Assembly: GCA_014894395.1 (NCBI GenBank) | Contig: JADBLO010000119.1 | Span: 1 to 64,000 of the forward strand | Direction of reading: 5' to 3' | Source: Thermoplasmata archaeon | GTDB lineage: Archaea; Thermoplasmatota; E2; DHVEG-1 | Length of the DNA: 64,000 nt | In this document: one piece after another, positions 30,847 to 41,473 of the stretch | Numbering within the stretch: the first letter of the stretch is position 1 | Layout: each line of letters begins with the position of its first letter | Position numbers and translations under genes: made by a program | Notes under the pieces: generated by a model | What the model saw: only the letters and a program-made list of their open reading frames with translations | What the model was told of the DNA's origin: nothing | Databases searched by the model: none

Positions 30847-31512
30847 ATGGATGTCATTGATTCCCGCAAGGTTGACCCGAGTTTCAAGTTTCAGATAGCA
30901 AAAGAAGAGGGCGGCGAAGGTATTCTGAAATGCTTTGCGTGTGGTGCCTGTACCGCTCGTTGCCCGGAGATGGACGTCAAACCAGAGTGGAACGCACGAG
31001 TCGTCATCCGGAAAGCACTGCTTGGCCTGAAAGAAGAAGTGCTGACAAGTGAATTTTTCTGGATCTGCAGCGCCCATTATCGTTGTTTGGAGAAATGTCC
31101 GCAAAAGGTGAATGTCAAAGAGGTGATGAATGCGGTGCGGGACGCCCGGCTTCTTGAGGAACAAACCGAGGACGTCACAGGGAAAAAGACGAAGAAGTAC
31201 CTTGATTTGGATTTCAAATACACAATTACGCAGAGCAAGGCTGGGAAAGACCTCTATGAGTGTTTCTCCTGCGGTACGTGTACAGCAGGATGTCCGGAGC
31301 GGGAGCTTGATTCGCTTTATTCACCACGCAAAGTGATCAAGAATGTGTTACTTGGGATGAAGGACCCTGTGTTCTGTAATAAGTTTGTTGAAATTTGTTC
31401 GTCTCATCATCGGTGTTTCACTCAATGTCCACAAGGGGTGGAGATCCCGAAGTTGATGAATGCGATTAAAAACATTGCGATGAAAGAAGGATATTCTCGA
31501 ACAACAAAATAG
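30847..31512 (+). CDS. tandem double HdrC-like protein
   Basis: ORF; two HdrC units: CFACGACTARCPE..CSAHYRCLEKCPQKV and CFSCGTCTAGCPE..CSSHHRCFTQCPQGV. Confidence 0.85.
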   Translation: MDVIDSRKVDPSFKFQIAKEEGGEGILKCFACGACTARCPEMDVKPEWNARVVIRKALLGLKEEVLTSEFFWICSAHYRCLEKCPQKVNVKEVMNAVRDARLLEEQTEDVTGKKTKKYLDLDFKYTITQSKAGKDLYECFSCGTCTAGCPERELDSLYSPRKVIKNVLLGMKDPVFCNKFVEICSSHHRCFTQCPQGVEIPKLMNAIKNIAMKEGYSRTTK

Positions 31513-31519
31513 AAGGCCT

Positions 31520-34500
31520 ATGGTAAAAAAATCTGATACGATCGGAGCTGTTGCTGTTGTCGGCGGTGGCATCGCCGGGGTACAGGCAGCTCTCGATCTC
31601 GCTGACATGGGATACAAAGTCTATGTGCTCGAGAAATCACCGACTATCGGTGGTGTCATGGCCCAGCTCGATAAGACATTCCCGACAAATGATTGTTCGA
31701 TGTGTATTCTGTCCCCAAAGCTTGTCGATTGTGCTCGTCATCAAAATATTGAGATTCTTACGAACGCGGTGGTAGAAGGTATCGAAGGGAGCCCAGGGAA
31801 TTTTACTGTAAAGGTCCTGAAGAAACCGCGATATATTGACCTGGAGAAATGTACCTCGTGCGGGAGCTGTGAGGCGGTCTGTCCGGTTTTGCTGCCGAAT
31901 GCGTTTGAGTATGGTCTTGTGAAACGCAAGGCTATCTACAAGCCGTTCCCGCAGGCGATTCCGAATGCGTATGTGATCGATAAGGAAGGCGATGGGAAGC
32001 ATCGCGGCTGTGTTGATTGCATGCGGTGTGTGACAGAGTGTAAGTCTGGTGCGATTAACCATGAACAGAAACCAGAGCAACTCACCTTTCAAGTTGGCGC
32101 GGTGATTATCGCTGCTGGTTCTCCACCGTTTGACCCGGTGGTGAAACCAGAGTTTGGGTACAAAAAATACAAGAATGTGCTGACGAGTGTGGAGTTTGAA
32201 CGAATCTTATCAGCATCGGGGCCAACGCAGGGGAAGATTCTGCGACCGAGCGACCAGAAGCATCCGACGAAGGTCGCCTGGGTGCATTGTGTTGGCTCCC
32301 GTGACGCCTCCGTGAACCACGAGTATTGTTCTGCGATGTGCTGTATGTATACCGCAAAGGAAGCAATCATTGCCAAGGAGCATGCTTCCGATATTGAGCC
32401 GACGGTGTTCTACATCGATATCCGTTCGTATGGCAAGGATTTTGATAAATACATTAATCGAGCAAAAAAAGACTACGGACTTCGTTATGTTCGGTCACGG
32501 ATCTCTGAGATTACTGAAGACCCGAAAACAAGGGACCTTTTCATAAAATACGAGGATGATAAAGGAGACTTCAAAGAAGAAACATATCATCTGGTGGTAC
32601 TATCAGTCGGGTTGTGTGGCGCTGGTGAACGACGCAACGAGTTAATGGACACCCTCGGGTTTGATGCCAATGAGTTCAAATATGTGCGGACGAGTGCGGA
32701 CGATCCAGTGGTTATCAAACCAGGGATTTTTGTCGCAGGCTCGTTCCTGGAACCGCAGGCGATCCCTGAGTCGGTGATGCAGGCATCTGCGGCAGCGGCC
32801 AACGCAGCTGCGTTGTTGAAGGATTCACGGGGCACGTTGGTAAAAGAAAAAAAGTATCCCGCGGAGAAGGATGTGTCTGCTGAGACGCCTCGTATTGGGG
32901 TGTTTCTCTGTCACTGCGGCATTAATATTGGTGGATATGTGGATGTCCCTGCAGTGGCTGAATATGTAAAATCACTAGAGGATGTCACCTTTGTCGAGGC
33001 GAACATTTACACCTGTTCTGAGGATACGCAGAAGAAGATTGTCGATGCGATTAAGAAATACGATTTGAACCGGATTTTAGTTGCTGCCTGTACTCCTCGG
33101 ACGCATGAGCCGTTGTTCCAGAAAAGCTTACGGGATGCGGGGTTGAATCCGTATTTGTTGGAGATGACGAATATTCGGGAGCAGTGTTCCTGGGTGCATA
33201 TGGATGAGCCAGCCAAGGCAACGGAAAAAGCAAAGCAGTTAATCGCAATGACGGTTGCAAAGACTCGGTTTTTACAACCGATTCAAGAAGCTGAGATCCC
33301 AGTTGTACAGAAGGCGTTGGTCATTGGTGGCGGGATCGCAGGCATGACTGCGGCCTTGTCTCTTGCAGATCAAGGATATGAGACTGTTTTGGTAGAAAAA
33401 GAACGCCAGCTTGGTGGGTACTTACATAAGGTGTACTATACCGTTGATGGTCTTGACATCCCACGATTACTAAAGAAGATGACAGAGAAGGTTCAGAAAC
33501 ATCCTCTTATAAAAGTGCATACCGGCTCACAGGTGAAATCCTTAAAAGGGTATGTGGGAAGCTACGAATCTGAGATTCAAACACCGACAGAGGTCGTACC
33601 CTTTTCTCATGGCGTGATCATTGTGACTATTGGTGCTGACGAATACAAACCACACACGTATCATTACGGGAAAGACCCCCGGGTGTCAACGCAATCAGAG
33701 CTGGAAAAGGACCTTAGTGAAAGCACAAAAGAAGATATCCATGATGGGGAGACATTCGTCATGATCCAGTGCGTGGAATCCCGTGATGAGAAACGGCCGT
33801 ACTGTAGCAGGATTTGTTGCATGCAGGCGGTAAAGAACGCCCTGAAGATCAAGGAGTTGAACCCACGAGCTGAAGTGTTTCTTTTGTATCGCGATTTAAT
33901 GACCTACGGGTTTAAAGAAAAATTCTATAAAGACGCACGGGAAAAAGGTGTGATGTTCCTGCAGTATGATCCTGAGAAAAAACCAGAGGTTGAAGCGAAG
34001 AATGGGCTTGTCGTGAAGATTCATGAACCGATGCTGGGAGAACTGTTAAAGATACCGACTGATCATCTTATTCTTTCGACCGGACTACAGCCGAATCCTG
34101 ACAACCCGGTGATAGGCAAGCTCCTCAAGGTCCCGGTGAACGACGACGGATTCTTCCTTGAGGCACATGTGAAACTGCGACCTGTCGATTTTTCAACGCG
34201 TGGTGTGTTTGTCGCGGGGAACTGCCATGTGCCGAAGTTTATCAGTGAATCGATTTATCAGGCGCAGGCTGCTGCAGCGCGTGCAGCAACGATTCTGTGT
34301 AAACCTACTTTGAAGGCAGAGCCGAATGTCGCGTTTGTTGATGATGATCTCTGCAGCGGGTGCAGTATCTGTATTTCAGTATGTCCCTATAACGCGATTG
34401 AGCGTGTCGAAGAAGAAATCAACGGCAAAAAAGTGATACATGCGAAGGTCAACGAAGGGTTGTGCCAAGGATGCGGGACATGTGTGAGCGCGTGTCCAAG

Positions 34501-34570
34501 CAGTGCGATTCAGCAGCGTGGATTTAAGGATAAACAACTGCTTCCAATGATTGATGAAATCTCGTGTTGA
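31520..34570 (+). CDS. tandem HdrA-HdrA fusion protein
   Basis: 1016-aa ORF; VVGGGIAGVQAALDLADMGY..CTSCGSCEAVCP..FPQAIP then [32 protein letters not shown]-terminal ferredoxin motifs. Confidence 0.9.
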   Translation: MVKKSDTIGAVAVVGGGIAGVQAALDLADMGYKVYVLEKSPTIGGVMAQLDKTFPTNDCSMCILSPKLVDCARHQNIEILTNAVVEGIEGSPGNFTVKVLKKPRYIDLEKCTSCGSCEAVCPVLLPNAFEYGLVKRKAIYKPFPQAIPNAYVIDKEGDGKHRGCVDCMRCVTECKSGAINHEQKPEQLTFQVGAVIIAAGSPPFDPVVKPEFGYKKYKNVLTSVEFERILSASGPTQGKILRPSDQKHPTKVAWVHCVGSRDASVNHEYCSAMCCMYTAKEAIIAKEHASDIEPTVFYIDIRSYGKDFDKYINRAKKDYGLRYVRSRISEITEDPKTRDLFIKYEDDKGDFKEETYHLVVLSVGLCGAGERRNELMDTLGFDANEFKYVRTSADDPVVIKPGIFVAGSFLEPQAIPESVMQASAAAANAAALLKDSRGTLVKEKKYPAEKDVSAETPRIGVFLCHCGINIGGYVDVPAVAEYVKSLEDVTFVEANIYTCSEDTQKKIVDAIKKYDLNRILVAACTPRTHEPLFQKSLRDAGLNPYLLEMTNIREQCSWVHMDEPAKATEKAKQLIAMTVAKTRFLQPIQEAEIPVVQKALVIGGGIAGMTAALSLADQGYETVLVEKERQLGGYLHKVYYTVDGLDIPRLLKKMTEKVQKHPLIKVHTGSQVKSLKGYVGSYESEIQTPTEVVPFSHGVIIVTIGADEYKPHTYHYGKDPRVSTQSELEKDLSESTKEDIHDGETFVMIQCVESRDEKRPYCSRICCMQAVKNALKIKELNPRAEVFLLYRDLMTYGFKEKFYKDAREKGVMFLQYDPEKKPEVEAKNGLVVKIHEPMLGELLKIPTDHLILSTGLQPNPDNPVIGKLLKVPVNDDGFFLEAHVKLRPVDFSTRGVFVAGNCHVPKFISESIYQAQAAAARAATILCKPTLKAEPNVAFVDDDLCSGCSICISVCPYNAIERVEEEINGKKVIHAKVNEGLCQGCGTCVSACPSSAIQQRGFKDKQLLPMIDEISC

Positions 34571-34660
34571 AATCCCTTTTTAGTAGAGGTTTTCGAAAAA
34601 GTTGATAATCCTTCAGGATATGTTGATTACAGAAGAATCACTGGAAAAGAGGTATATCGT

Positions 34661-35056
34661 ATGGACATGGAGATTACGTTTCCTGGTGGGAAAAGAGTTG
34701 AAGCACACTATGGTGGTTTTACGATAAAAACCGATCAACCAGTTACTGAAGGAGGGTCTGGGACTGCCCCGTCACCGTTCGATTTGTTTCTGGCATCAAT
34801 TGGTACATGTACAGGATATTACGTGCTGAGTTTTTGTCAGAAGAATAACATTCCGACGGAGAATATGAGGCTGACTGCAAGCATACAGAGGAATCCAGGG
34901 ACGCATCTGGTGGAGAACATTCGTCTTGACATTCATGTTCCAAAGGAGTTTCCTGAGAAATACAAAAACGCGGTGGTGAAAGCAGCAGACGTTTGTGCGG
35001 TGAAACGACATTTGAATAAACCACCAAAGATACATATCATCATAGCATCCCACTAG
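34661..35056 (+). CDS. OsmC family protein
   Basis: ORF; GGSGTAPSPFDLFLASIGTCTGYYVLSFCQKNN. Confidence 0.88.
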   Translation: MDMEITFPGGKRVEAHYGGFTIKTDQPVTEGGSGTAPSPFDLFLASIGTCTGYYVLSFCQKNNIPTENMRLTASIQRNPGTHLVENIRLDIHVPKEFPEKYKNAVVKAADVCAVKRHLNKPPKIHIIIASH

Positions 35057-35103
35057 TCATTATCTTTATCTATCTCTTTTCCATTGCCAGGTGAGGGAAG
35101 ACC

Positions 35104-36369
35104 ATGACCGTAACGTTAGTGATCGGTACTCAGTGGGGCGATGAAGGAAAAGGAAAGGTTGTTGATTACTACGCAAAACATGCGGATTACGTGGTACGTT
35201 TTCAAGGCGGAAATAATGCAGGTCATACCATCAAAGTCGGAGAGGAAGTCTATAAACTCCACGTGGTACCCTCCGGCGTCATTCAGGGAAAAACAGGAAT
35301 CATCGGCAATGGTGTGGTTATTGATCCGGGGATTCTTCTCCAAGAAATTGACGAATTAATTCAACGAGGAAAAAAACCAAAGCTGCTCATCAGTGACCGT
35401 GCCAACATCATCATGCCCTATCATAAAATCTTAGATGGTGCCGAAGAACAATACTTAGGTGATAAGAAAATCGGGACCACAAAACGTGGCATCGGACCCT
35501 GTTATAGCGATAAGGTAGCGCGCAATGGCATCAGAGCAATAGATCTTACCAACAAAGAAACATTACAGAAATTATTAGCCCGAATTCTTCCTCTTAAACA
35601 AAAATTAATCGATATCTACGGCATCAAGACGACACTTGATAGAAAAGAAATCCTGGAGGACTATTACGCATACGGGAAACGGTTAAAAGAATACATTACA
35701 ACAACTCACATTGAACTGAACAAAGCAATCCAGAAAAAGAAAAACATACTGTTAGAGGGTGCCCAGGGGACCATGCTTGATGTTGAATTTGGCACCTACC
35801 CCTATACAACCTCGTCACATACGATTGCTGGCGGATCTACAATCGGCGCGGGAATCGGACCGAAAACCATTGATGAAATCATCGGAATTGTCAAAGCGTA
35901 CACAACAAGAGTCGGCGAAGGACCACTCCCAACCGAACTGCTTGATAAAACCGGGAAGCATCTTCAACAAGTTGGTCATGAATTCGGGACGACAACAAGC
36001 AGACCACGACGATGTGGCTGGCTTGACCTAGTCGTTCTGAAACATTCTTGCATGATTTCGGGGATTACGAAACTAGCTATCACGAAACTTGATGTCTTAA
36101 ATGGATTACCAGAAATCAATGTCTGCACCCAGTATCGTCTCAACGGGAAAAAGATCGACTATTTCCCTGCAAGCATCGAAGACGTCTCAGCCTGCAAACC
36201 AGTCTATAAAACATTCAAAGGCTGGACAACGATGAATCCTGCTTCTTCGAAATTTTCAGACTTACCGAAAGAAGCACAGACCTACCTGAGATTCATCGAA
36301 AAAGAAACAGACGTCCCCATAGCACTTATCTCTATTGGACCAGGACGAGACGAAACAATAGAGGTTTAA
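35104..36369 (+). CDS. purA: adenylosuccinate synthetase
   Basis: ORF; VIGTQWGDEGKGKVVDYYAKHADYVVRFQGGNNAGHTI. Confidence 0.96.
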   Translation: MTVTLVIGTQWGDEGKGKVVDYYAKHADYVVRFQGGNNAGHTIKVGEEVYKLHVVPSGVIQGKTGIIGNGVVIDPGILLQEIDELIQRGKKPKLLISDRANIIMPYHKILDGAEEQYLGDKKIGTTKRGIGPCYSDKVARNGIRAIDLTNKETLQKLLARILPLKQKLIDIYGIKTTLDRKEILEDYYAYGKRLKEYITTTHIELNKAIQKKKNILLEGAQGTMLDVEFGTYPYTTSSHTIAGGSTIGAGIGPKTIDEIIGIVKAYTTRVGEGPLPTELLDKTGKHLQQVGHEFGTTTSRPRRCGWLDLVVLKHSCMISGITKLAITKLDVLNGLPEINVCTQYRLNGKKIDYFPASIEDVSACKPVYKTFKGWTTMNPASSKFSDLPKEAQTYLRFIEKETDVPIALISIGPGRDETIEV

Positions 36370-36605
36370 ACAAGTTGTTTTACCGAAAGAGCAGTCGAAA
36401 TCCACCGTAAATACGAGTTACACGCTGCCCTCAGAGAACTGACATCCTCAGACTCAATGGTGACCTTAAGGGTCTTTTTATCAACAGAAAAAGAGACAGT
36501 TGCTTTAGGTATCCTGTGCTGTATCTCCGGGGAAAGCGATTGTGCAATGACACAAGCATCCTGAGAAGAAGGAAAATGAAAAAGGAATCGTGCTTTGTTC
36601 GTCAT
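36366..36605 (-). CDS. KEOPS complex Pcc1-like subunit
   Basis: ORF; VIAQSLSPEIQHRIPKATVSFSVDKKTLKVTIESEDVSSLRAACNSYLRWI. Confidence 0.78.
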   Translation of the reverse strand: MTNKARFLFHFPSSQDACVIAQSLSPEIQHRIPKATVSFSVDKKTLKVTIESEDVSSLRAACNSYLRWISTALSVKQLV

Positions 36606-36742
36606 ACGCCTTTGATGCGTTTTGCGACAGTCGGCCGCTCTTTATAGAATACCTTGCTTCCGCAATACGGACATTGCATCCCGATGTTTTTCACATCGAA
36701 CTGCACTGCTTTTTTACACAAACCACACTTATACCTGGTCAC
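36602..36742 (-). CDS. rpoP: DNA-directed RNA polymerase subunit P (GTG start)
   Basis: Not in ORF track; (M)TRYKCGLCKKAVQFDVKNIGMQCPYCGSKVFYKERPTVAKRIKGV*. Confidence 0.9.
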   Translation of the reverse strand: MTRYKCGLCKKAVQFDVKNIGMQCPYCGSKVFYKERPTVAKRIKGV

Positions 36743-37032
36743 TTAGACTCCTCTTCAGTAGGTAACTCGACAGGAAGTCCCCTGAGGATTCGTTCTGCGG
36801 TCACACCGGCGGGTGTGGATGGCATATAGGCACCACCAGCAAAGATATTGCCGCATTTCTTGCATTCCCAAATACTTGTGCTCGTTCGTTGCACTGCTTT
36901 CTGACCGCACCGGGGGCACTCGTGACGGAGTTTCTGCTGGCTTTCCACTTCTCTGATCATGGTTCGTGATCGTACACCGTATCGCTCTGCGAAGCGACCG
37001 GACGTGCCAACTTTCTTTGTACGTTTTGACAT
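36739..37032 (-). CDS. rpl37ae: 50S ribosomal protein L37Ae
   Basis: ORF; KKVGTSGRFAERYGVRSRTMIREVESQQ...CPRCGQKAVQRTSTSIWECKKCGNIFAGGAY. Confidence 0.94.
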   Translation of the reverse strand: MSKRTKKVGTSGRFAERYGVRSRTMIREVESQQKLRHECPRCGQKAVQRTSTSIWECKKCGNIFAGGAYMPSTPAGVTAERILRGLPVELPTEEESK

Positions 37033-37047
37033 GATATTTCCCTGTAC

Positions 37048-37851
37048 TTACGATGAAGTAACTTCTTTTAACTTCTTTCGTATTTCTTTCCCGTTATCCA
37101 GAGCTCCTTTTATAACTTTTTGTATCTCTTCCTTGGAAAAACTGCCGGAAAGCCCCTTCTGCATCGCCCGAATATCACCGTTATGGTCTGTTGCAACCGT
37201 TAACCGCGCGTCTGCGATGACTTCTTCATCAAAACAAGGGTCAAAGAGGACAAAATCATTGATTTTAACTGCGGTACAAGAAATCGGTGGCTCTGACATA
37301 GGCAAGGGGAAATCTTCTTTTTGATGCCCCTCAGGGAGTTGATCCTCAAACCGCTTCGCAGGAACAATCGTCGTTGACAATGCAGCAAGAGCACCCAAGG
37401 ACGCTGCATCAAAAAGATTCCCGTCGTAATCAAGGACATGGATATCGATGAAGACCAACCAGACCAGCTCACCGGGAGTTACAACAAGTTTTTGAACATC
37501 AACGACCTCTGATTCACGCACCCCACGGTCGACGACCCTGGCTAACTCAATGGCATCTTCTCGTGGTGGACCTGACTCAAAATCAGGGGATGCCAAAGGA
37601 ACAAGCTCAGCAGCAGTGCTTAACACTCCCATGTTTGGGGTATCTGGGAATGGTTCACCCAGGCCCATTTTGATACCAACAAGAACTTGGGTATTCCCAA
37701 TTTTTACTCGCGCTGATCCCTCTGCCTTGTTGACCACCTTTGTTTCAATCTCAATTTTCCGGTAATGATCAAAGTTCCGCCCGTCAATACGTTTCCCTTG
37801 CGCCGCAAGGTTTGTAATATAATCGCGCTTAATAATAGGGACAATGGTCAT
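37048..37851 (-). CDS. rrp42: exosome complex component Rrp42
   Basis: [47 protein letters not shown]. Confidence 0.93.
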   Translation of the reverse strand: MTIVPIIKRDYITNLAAQGKRIDGRNFDHYRKIEIETKVVNKAEGSARVKIGNTQVLVGIKMGLGEPFPDTPNMGVLSTAAELVPLASPDFESGPPREDAIELARVVDRGVRESEVVDVQKLVVTPGELVWLVFIDIHVLDYDGNLFDAASLGALAALSTTIVPAKRFEDQLPEGHQKEDFPLPMSEPPISCTAVKINDFVLFDPCFDEEVIADARLTVATDHNGDIRAMQKGLSGSFSKEEIQKVIKGALDNGKEIRKKLKEVTSS

Positions 37852-38582
37852 TCTTGCACCTCCGCAGCAATAGTTTGATACTTATGTATGACCGCTTTTT
37901 TCTGAATCTCAGAAACCGCATGACATCCTTTCACGGCGAGGTCAAACGCCTGGTTAAACTCATCAACGGTGAGATGTCCATCCATCTGTAATAAGAGTAT
38001 TTCACCGGTTCGTGGTGAAATTGCGACAGGCAGGTCAGCATCACCAAAGTTATCCTCCTCTTTTCCCAGGTCTAGGACAACCTGACCATTGATTTTTCCG
38101 GCAGCAATTGCAACCGGGATGTCTCTCATGGGGATCCCTGCATCGATGAGGGCGACACCGGCAGCGGTTAACCCGGCACAGCGTGTTCCTGCCTCTGCAT
38201 CCAGCACCTCGATGTTCACATTCACGGTTGCCCGGGGGAACTGCTCGGTAAGGATCACTTTTTCCAGGGCTTCTGAGATAACTTTTGAAATCTCGACGCT
38301 TCGTCGGTCAGGACCTGGACGTTTACGATCTTCGACGCTGAACGCAGCCATATTATACCGCGCTTGCACAATCGCTCTGAGCGGATTCTGCGTGTGTCGT
38401 GGTACTGCCTCTCGAGGGCCATACACGGCTACGAGGACTTTGTTGCCACCCCATTCTAGGTAACATGAGCCGTCTGCTCGATGAAGCACGCCAGCCTCGA
38501 TTTTGATTTTCCGTATATCTTCTGGACCTCGTCCATCTAATCGTTTTCCTTCACTGGTTATTAACTTAATATCTGATTTCAT
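37848..38582 (-). CDS. rrp41: exosome complex exonuclease Rrp41
   Basis: [51 protein letters not shown]. Confidence 0.94.
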   Translation of the reverse strand: MKSDIKLITSEGKRLDGRGPEDIRKIKIEAGVLHRADGSCYLEWGGNKVLVAVYGPREAVPRHTQNPLRAIVQARYNMAAFSVEDRKRPGPDRRSVEISKVISEALEKVILTEQFPRATVNVNIEVLDAEAGTRCAGLTAAGVALIDAGIPMRDIPVAIAAGKINGQVVLDLGKEEDNFGDADLPVAISPRTGEILLLQMDGHLTVDEFNQAFDLAVKGCHAVSEIQKKAVIHKYQTIAAEVQE

Positions 38583-39262
38583 TATCTTACATCCTTTGCA
38601 TCTTTTTTCAAGAGTTCTTCTATTCTATCAGTGAGCCCGAACGTAGCAGCCTCACTTTCTATCTTAGAGATCGCTTGTAGCACCTTTGCGATGCCTTCCG
38701 CATCTCCATCTAGCCAAATACGACCGTTCTTACCGACTTTGATTCGGCAGCGGGTGTATTTTTGTATTATCTCTATCATCGAATATTGTTTTCCCATAAT
38801 GCGGCGATAAATTGAGGGTTCAAATTCAATGATATGACCGCCTTTGAGTTTAAACAGGTTACGATCATTCAGTGTTATCTGAAGTTTCTTTGATTCATCA
38901 ACCGAGAGAACCTTTGCCAGTATGGCATCACCGGTGTTTAAATATTTTTCTGTATCGGCGAATTCGATCTCCCAGGGCACCTCGTGTACATGTAAGAGTG
39001 CCGGGTACGGGGCGTTGATATCAACCATCCAGTTCGATGTTGATGCTTCTTCCACGACACCGATGACAACATCACCGACAATCGGCTCATATCGTCCTTT
39101 TAACGGAATGACGTTAATGAAATTATCTTGTATGTTCATTACTCCAAGTCGCTCTGCGTAGATTTTTTTGTTTTCTACAAACGTTCCCCGACCAGGCTTG
39201 AAGGCAGGCATATCACCGAGAATCTGACCAGGAATTACAATTTGACGTCCTTCATTTGGCAT
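38582..39262 (-). CDS. rrp4: exosome RNA-binding protein Rrp4 (S1/KH)
   Basis: [36 protein letters not shown]...[10 protein letters not shown]. Confidence 0.93.
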   Translation of the reverse strand: MPNEGRQIVIPGQILGDMPAFKPGRGTFVENKKIYAERLGVMNIQDNFINVIPLKGRYEPIVGDVVIGVVEEASTSNWMVDINAPYPALLHVHEVPWEIEFADTEKYLNTGDAILAKVLSVDESKKLQITLNDRNLFKLKGGHIIEFEPSIYRRIMGKQYSMIEIIQKYTRCRIKVGKNGRIWLDGDAEGIAKVLQAISKIESEAATFGLTDRIEELLKKDAKDVR

Positions 39263-39288
39263 AAAATCAATTATCCTTTTTCACAAAC

Positions 39289-39984
39289 CTACTTCAAAAT
39301 TCTTGTTTCAACATTTCCTTTCGTAAGTGTATTTAACCGATCATAAAAATCCGTTTGCATTCCTGCAGGAAGTTTCACAATGCCGATCCAGGTTCCATCT
39401 GACTGCCATTCCTCCCGCTCGAGTGTACCAAAGCTGCGGACCGCACCGTACGCTTTCCCAACATGTTCAGGGGGGATTTTCACAGAGACCCGTGTCTGAT
39501 CCATCGAGATAGGGAGAAGAGGTCGGAGCATCTCAATGATGGTTTTCATCTGTTGGTTCACGGACTTAAAGGGATCGATATGCACCTTTGCTTCATCCAT
39601 CGCAAGTTCAATCCGGGTTCTGGGATGTGGCATCTTTGTGTGTGGGTCCATCGCATTCCTCACTATCAAATCAACGATACGTTTCTTCTTCTGCTCCTGC
39701 ATTTCATGACGCTGCTCTGTTGTCAGCTGGATTTCTCCTTTCTGAATGATTTCTTTGGCAATCGTTGAAATATCAGTGGTGTTGAAATGTTTCTGAAGCG
39801 ATTCGATGGGTGCATGGGTCCCTTTCTTTGAATCACTAAAAACCGCATCAATCGCAAGAGCGGAGAGAATATTTTCTGTTTTTCCCTCCAGGATATGCTC
39901 TGCCTCATGAGGATCCACGAGGATCTCGAAACGATCTGCTCCTTTATGCAAACGCGCAATCACTGCGTTTTCTAGACTTACCAA
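39289..39984 (-). CDS. ribosome maturation protein SBDS/SDO1
   Basis: ORF; VIARLHKGADRFEILVDPHEA...; position upstream of rrp4. Confidence 0.92.
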   Translation of the reverse strand: MVSLENAVIARLHKGADRFEILVDPHEAEHILEGKTENILSALAIDAVFSDSKKGTHAPIESLQKHFNTTDISTIAKEIIQKGEIQLTTEQRHEMQEQKKKRIVDLIVRNAMDPHTKMPHPRTRIELAMDEAKVHIDPFKSVNQQMKTIIEMLRPLLPISMDQTRVSVKIPPEHVGKAYGAVRSFGTLEREEWQSDGTWIGIVKLPAGMQTDFYDRLNTLTKGNVETRILK

Positions 39985-39986
39985 CT

Positions 39987-40709
39987 CTACTTACCTCCAA
40001 TCGCCTTGGTCACATACGTCTTTGTTTCCGCAGGTGACATGATATGGAATTTGACTCCTTTTTTCACCACACCAATTTCGATCGCATCAGGATTCAACTT
40101 CCCTTCAGTACCCTTATGTAATGCTTTCACACCCATATCAACAGCCTCTTCCATAGACATGTTTTCTTTATAATGTTCCTCGAAATAGGCCATTGCCCCT
40201 GTGCGTCCGGCGCCTTCACTGGCTGCCTTGTATTCCATGAGGGCACCAGATGGATCCGTGGAAAATAGGCGAGCACCGGTTTGATCCACACCAGCAATCA
40301 ACAATGCAGTTCCAAACGGTCGAACACCACCATACTGGGTGTATGTTTGTTTAAAATCACAAATTCGTTTCACCAGTGTTTCGACCTGAATTTTTTCACC
40401 ATAGGTTATCTCATTGATTTGCGCATCCAGGCGAGCTCTATCAATCAAGCATCGAGCATCGGCAACAAGACCAGATGTTGCGCATCCAATGTGATCATCG
40501 ATAATGAAAATCTTCTCAATGGAATCTGGCTCAATGAGTCGAGATGTAATACGTTTATCAACAATTAAGATAGCGCCTTCTCGGAATTTCATTCCCACTG
40601 TTGTTGTTCCGCGTTTTACTGCTTCTCGTGCGTACTCCACTTGAAACAATCGTCCATCGGGGGAAAAGACGGTAATCGCTCTATCATACGCCATATTTGA
40701 TGGTTGCAT
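39987..40709 (-). CDS. psmA: proteasome alpha subunit
   Basis: ORF; YDRAITVFSPDGRLFQVEYAREAVKRGTTTVGMKF. Confidence 0.96.
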   Translation of the reverse strand: MQPSNMAYDRAITVFSPDGRLFQVEYAREAVKRGTTTVGMKFREGAILIVDKRITSRLIEPDSIEKIFIIDDHIGCATSGLVADARCLIDRARLDAQINEITYGEKIQVETLVKRICDFKQTYTQYGGVRPFGTALLIAGVDQTGARLFSTDPSGALMEYKAASEGAGRTGAMAYFEEHYKENMSMEEAVDMGVKALHKGTEGKLNPDAIEIGVVKKGVKFHIMSPAETKTYVTKAIGGK

Positions 40710-40843
40710 TTTTTATTTCACCTCATATTTTCTTCTGTTTTTCTCTGTTATCTCTCTCAATTTTAACCATGAATGCACTTTTGATGTATATAGTTTGTGT
40801 TCACGTTTCTTCTCTAGAGAAATACGATAAGAATGACAATAAG

Positions 40844-41473
40844 TTATACTCCTCTTTTTGTTCCCCAAATGATTTTATGCAGTTGCAGTGCCAGTCGCAC
40901 CGGTACTCCATCGTTGAGAATCCATGACGCAAGCTTCTTTGGGCTTATGCTCCAAACAGGTTGGAAAAACACGGTGCATGGTGGGTTGTATTTTTTGAGA
41001 ATTTTTTTCGCGTAATCGTAATCTTCTTTGTTTTTAATGATGAATTTAAGTTGGTCCTTTTTTGAAAGATATGATATATTTTTCATGTTCATTTGCTCAT
41101 GCGAACCTGACGATGGGCATTTGATGTCCAGAGAGATCATTAAGGATTTTTTTCCCACAAACTTCTTGATGCTGATGCTTCCGTTTGTTTCAAGACATAT
41201 CTTGTAATTTTTTTGAAGGAGATACTCCATAAGCTTCGGTGTGTCTTTTTGCAGCAGTGGTTCCCCACCCGTGAGACAAACATAGGTGCAAGCAAATTTC
41301 TTAATCTCATCGAGGATCTCTTGTATACTCATCTCGGTTCCTTGTTCGTAGGCATACGTAGTATCGCAGAAGGAACAACGTAAGTTACACCCGGTCAGTC
41401 TCAGAAAAATGCTGGGTACACCAACCAATGTGCCTTCTCCTTGTATTGAGTAAAATATTTCATTTACTTTCAT
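40844..41473 (-). CDS. queE: 7-carboxy-7-deazaguanine synthase (radical SAM)
   Basis: ORF; FYSIQGEGTLVGVPSIFLRLTGCNLRCSFCDTTYAY. Confidence 0.9.
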   Translation of the reverse strand: MKVNEIFYSIQGEGTLVGVPSIFLRLTGCNLRCSFCDTTYAYEQGTEMSIQEILDEIKKFACTYVCLTGGEPLLQKDTPKLMEYLLQKNYKICLETNGSISIKKFVGKKSLMISLDIKCPSSGSHEQMNMKNISYLSKKDQLKFIIKNKEDYDYAKKILKKYNPPCTVFFQPVWSISPKKLASWILNDGVPVRLALQLHKIIWGTKRGV

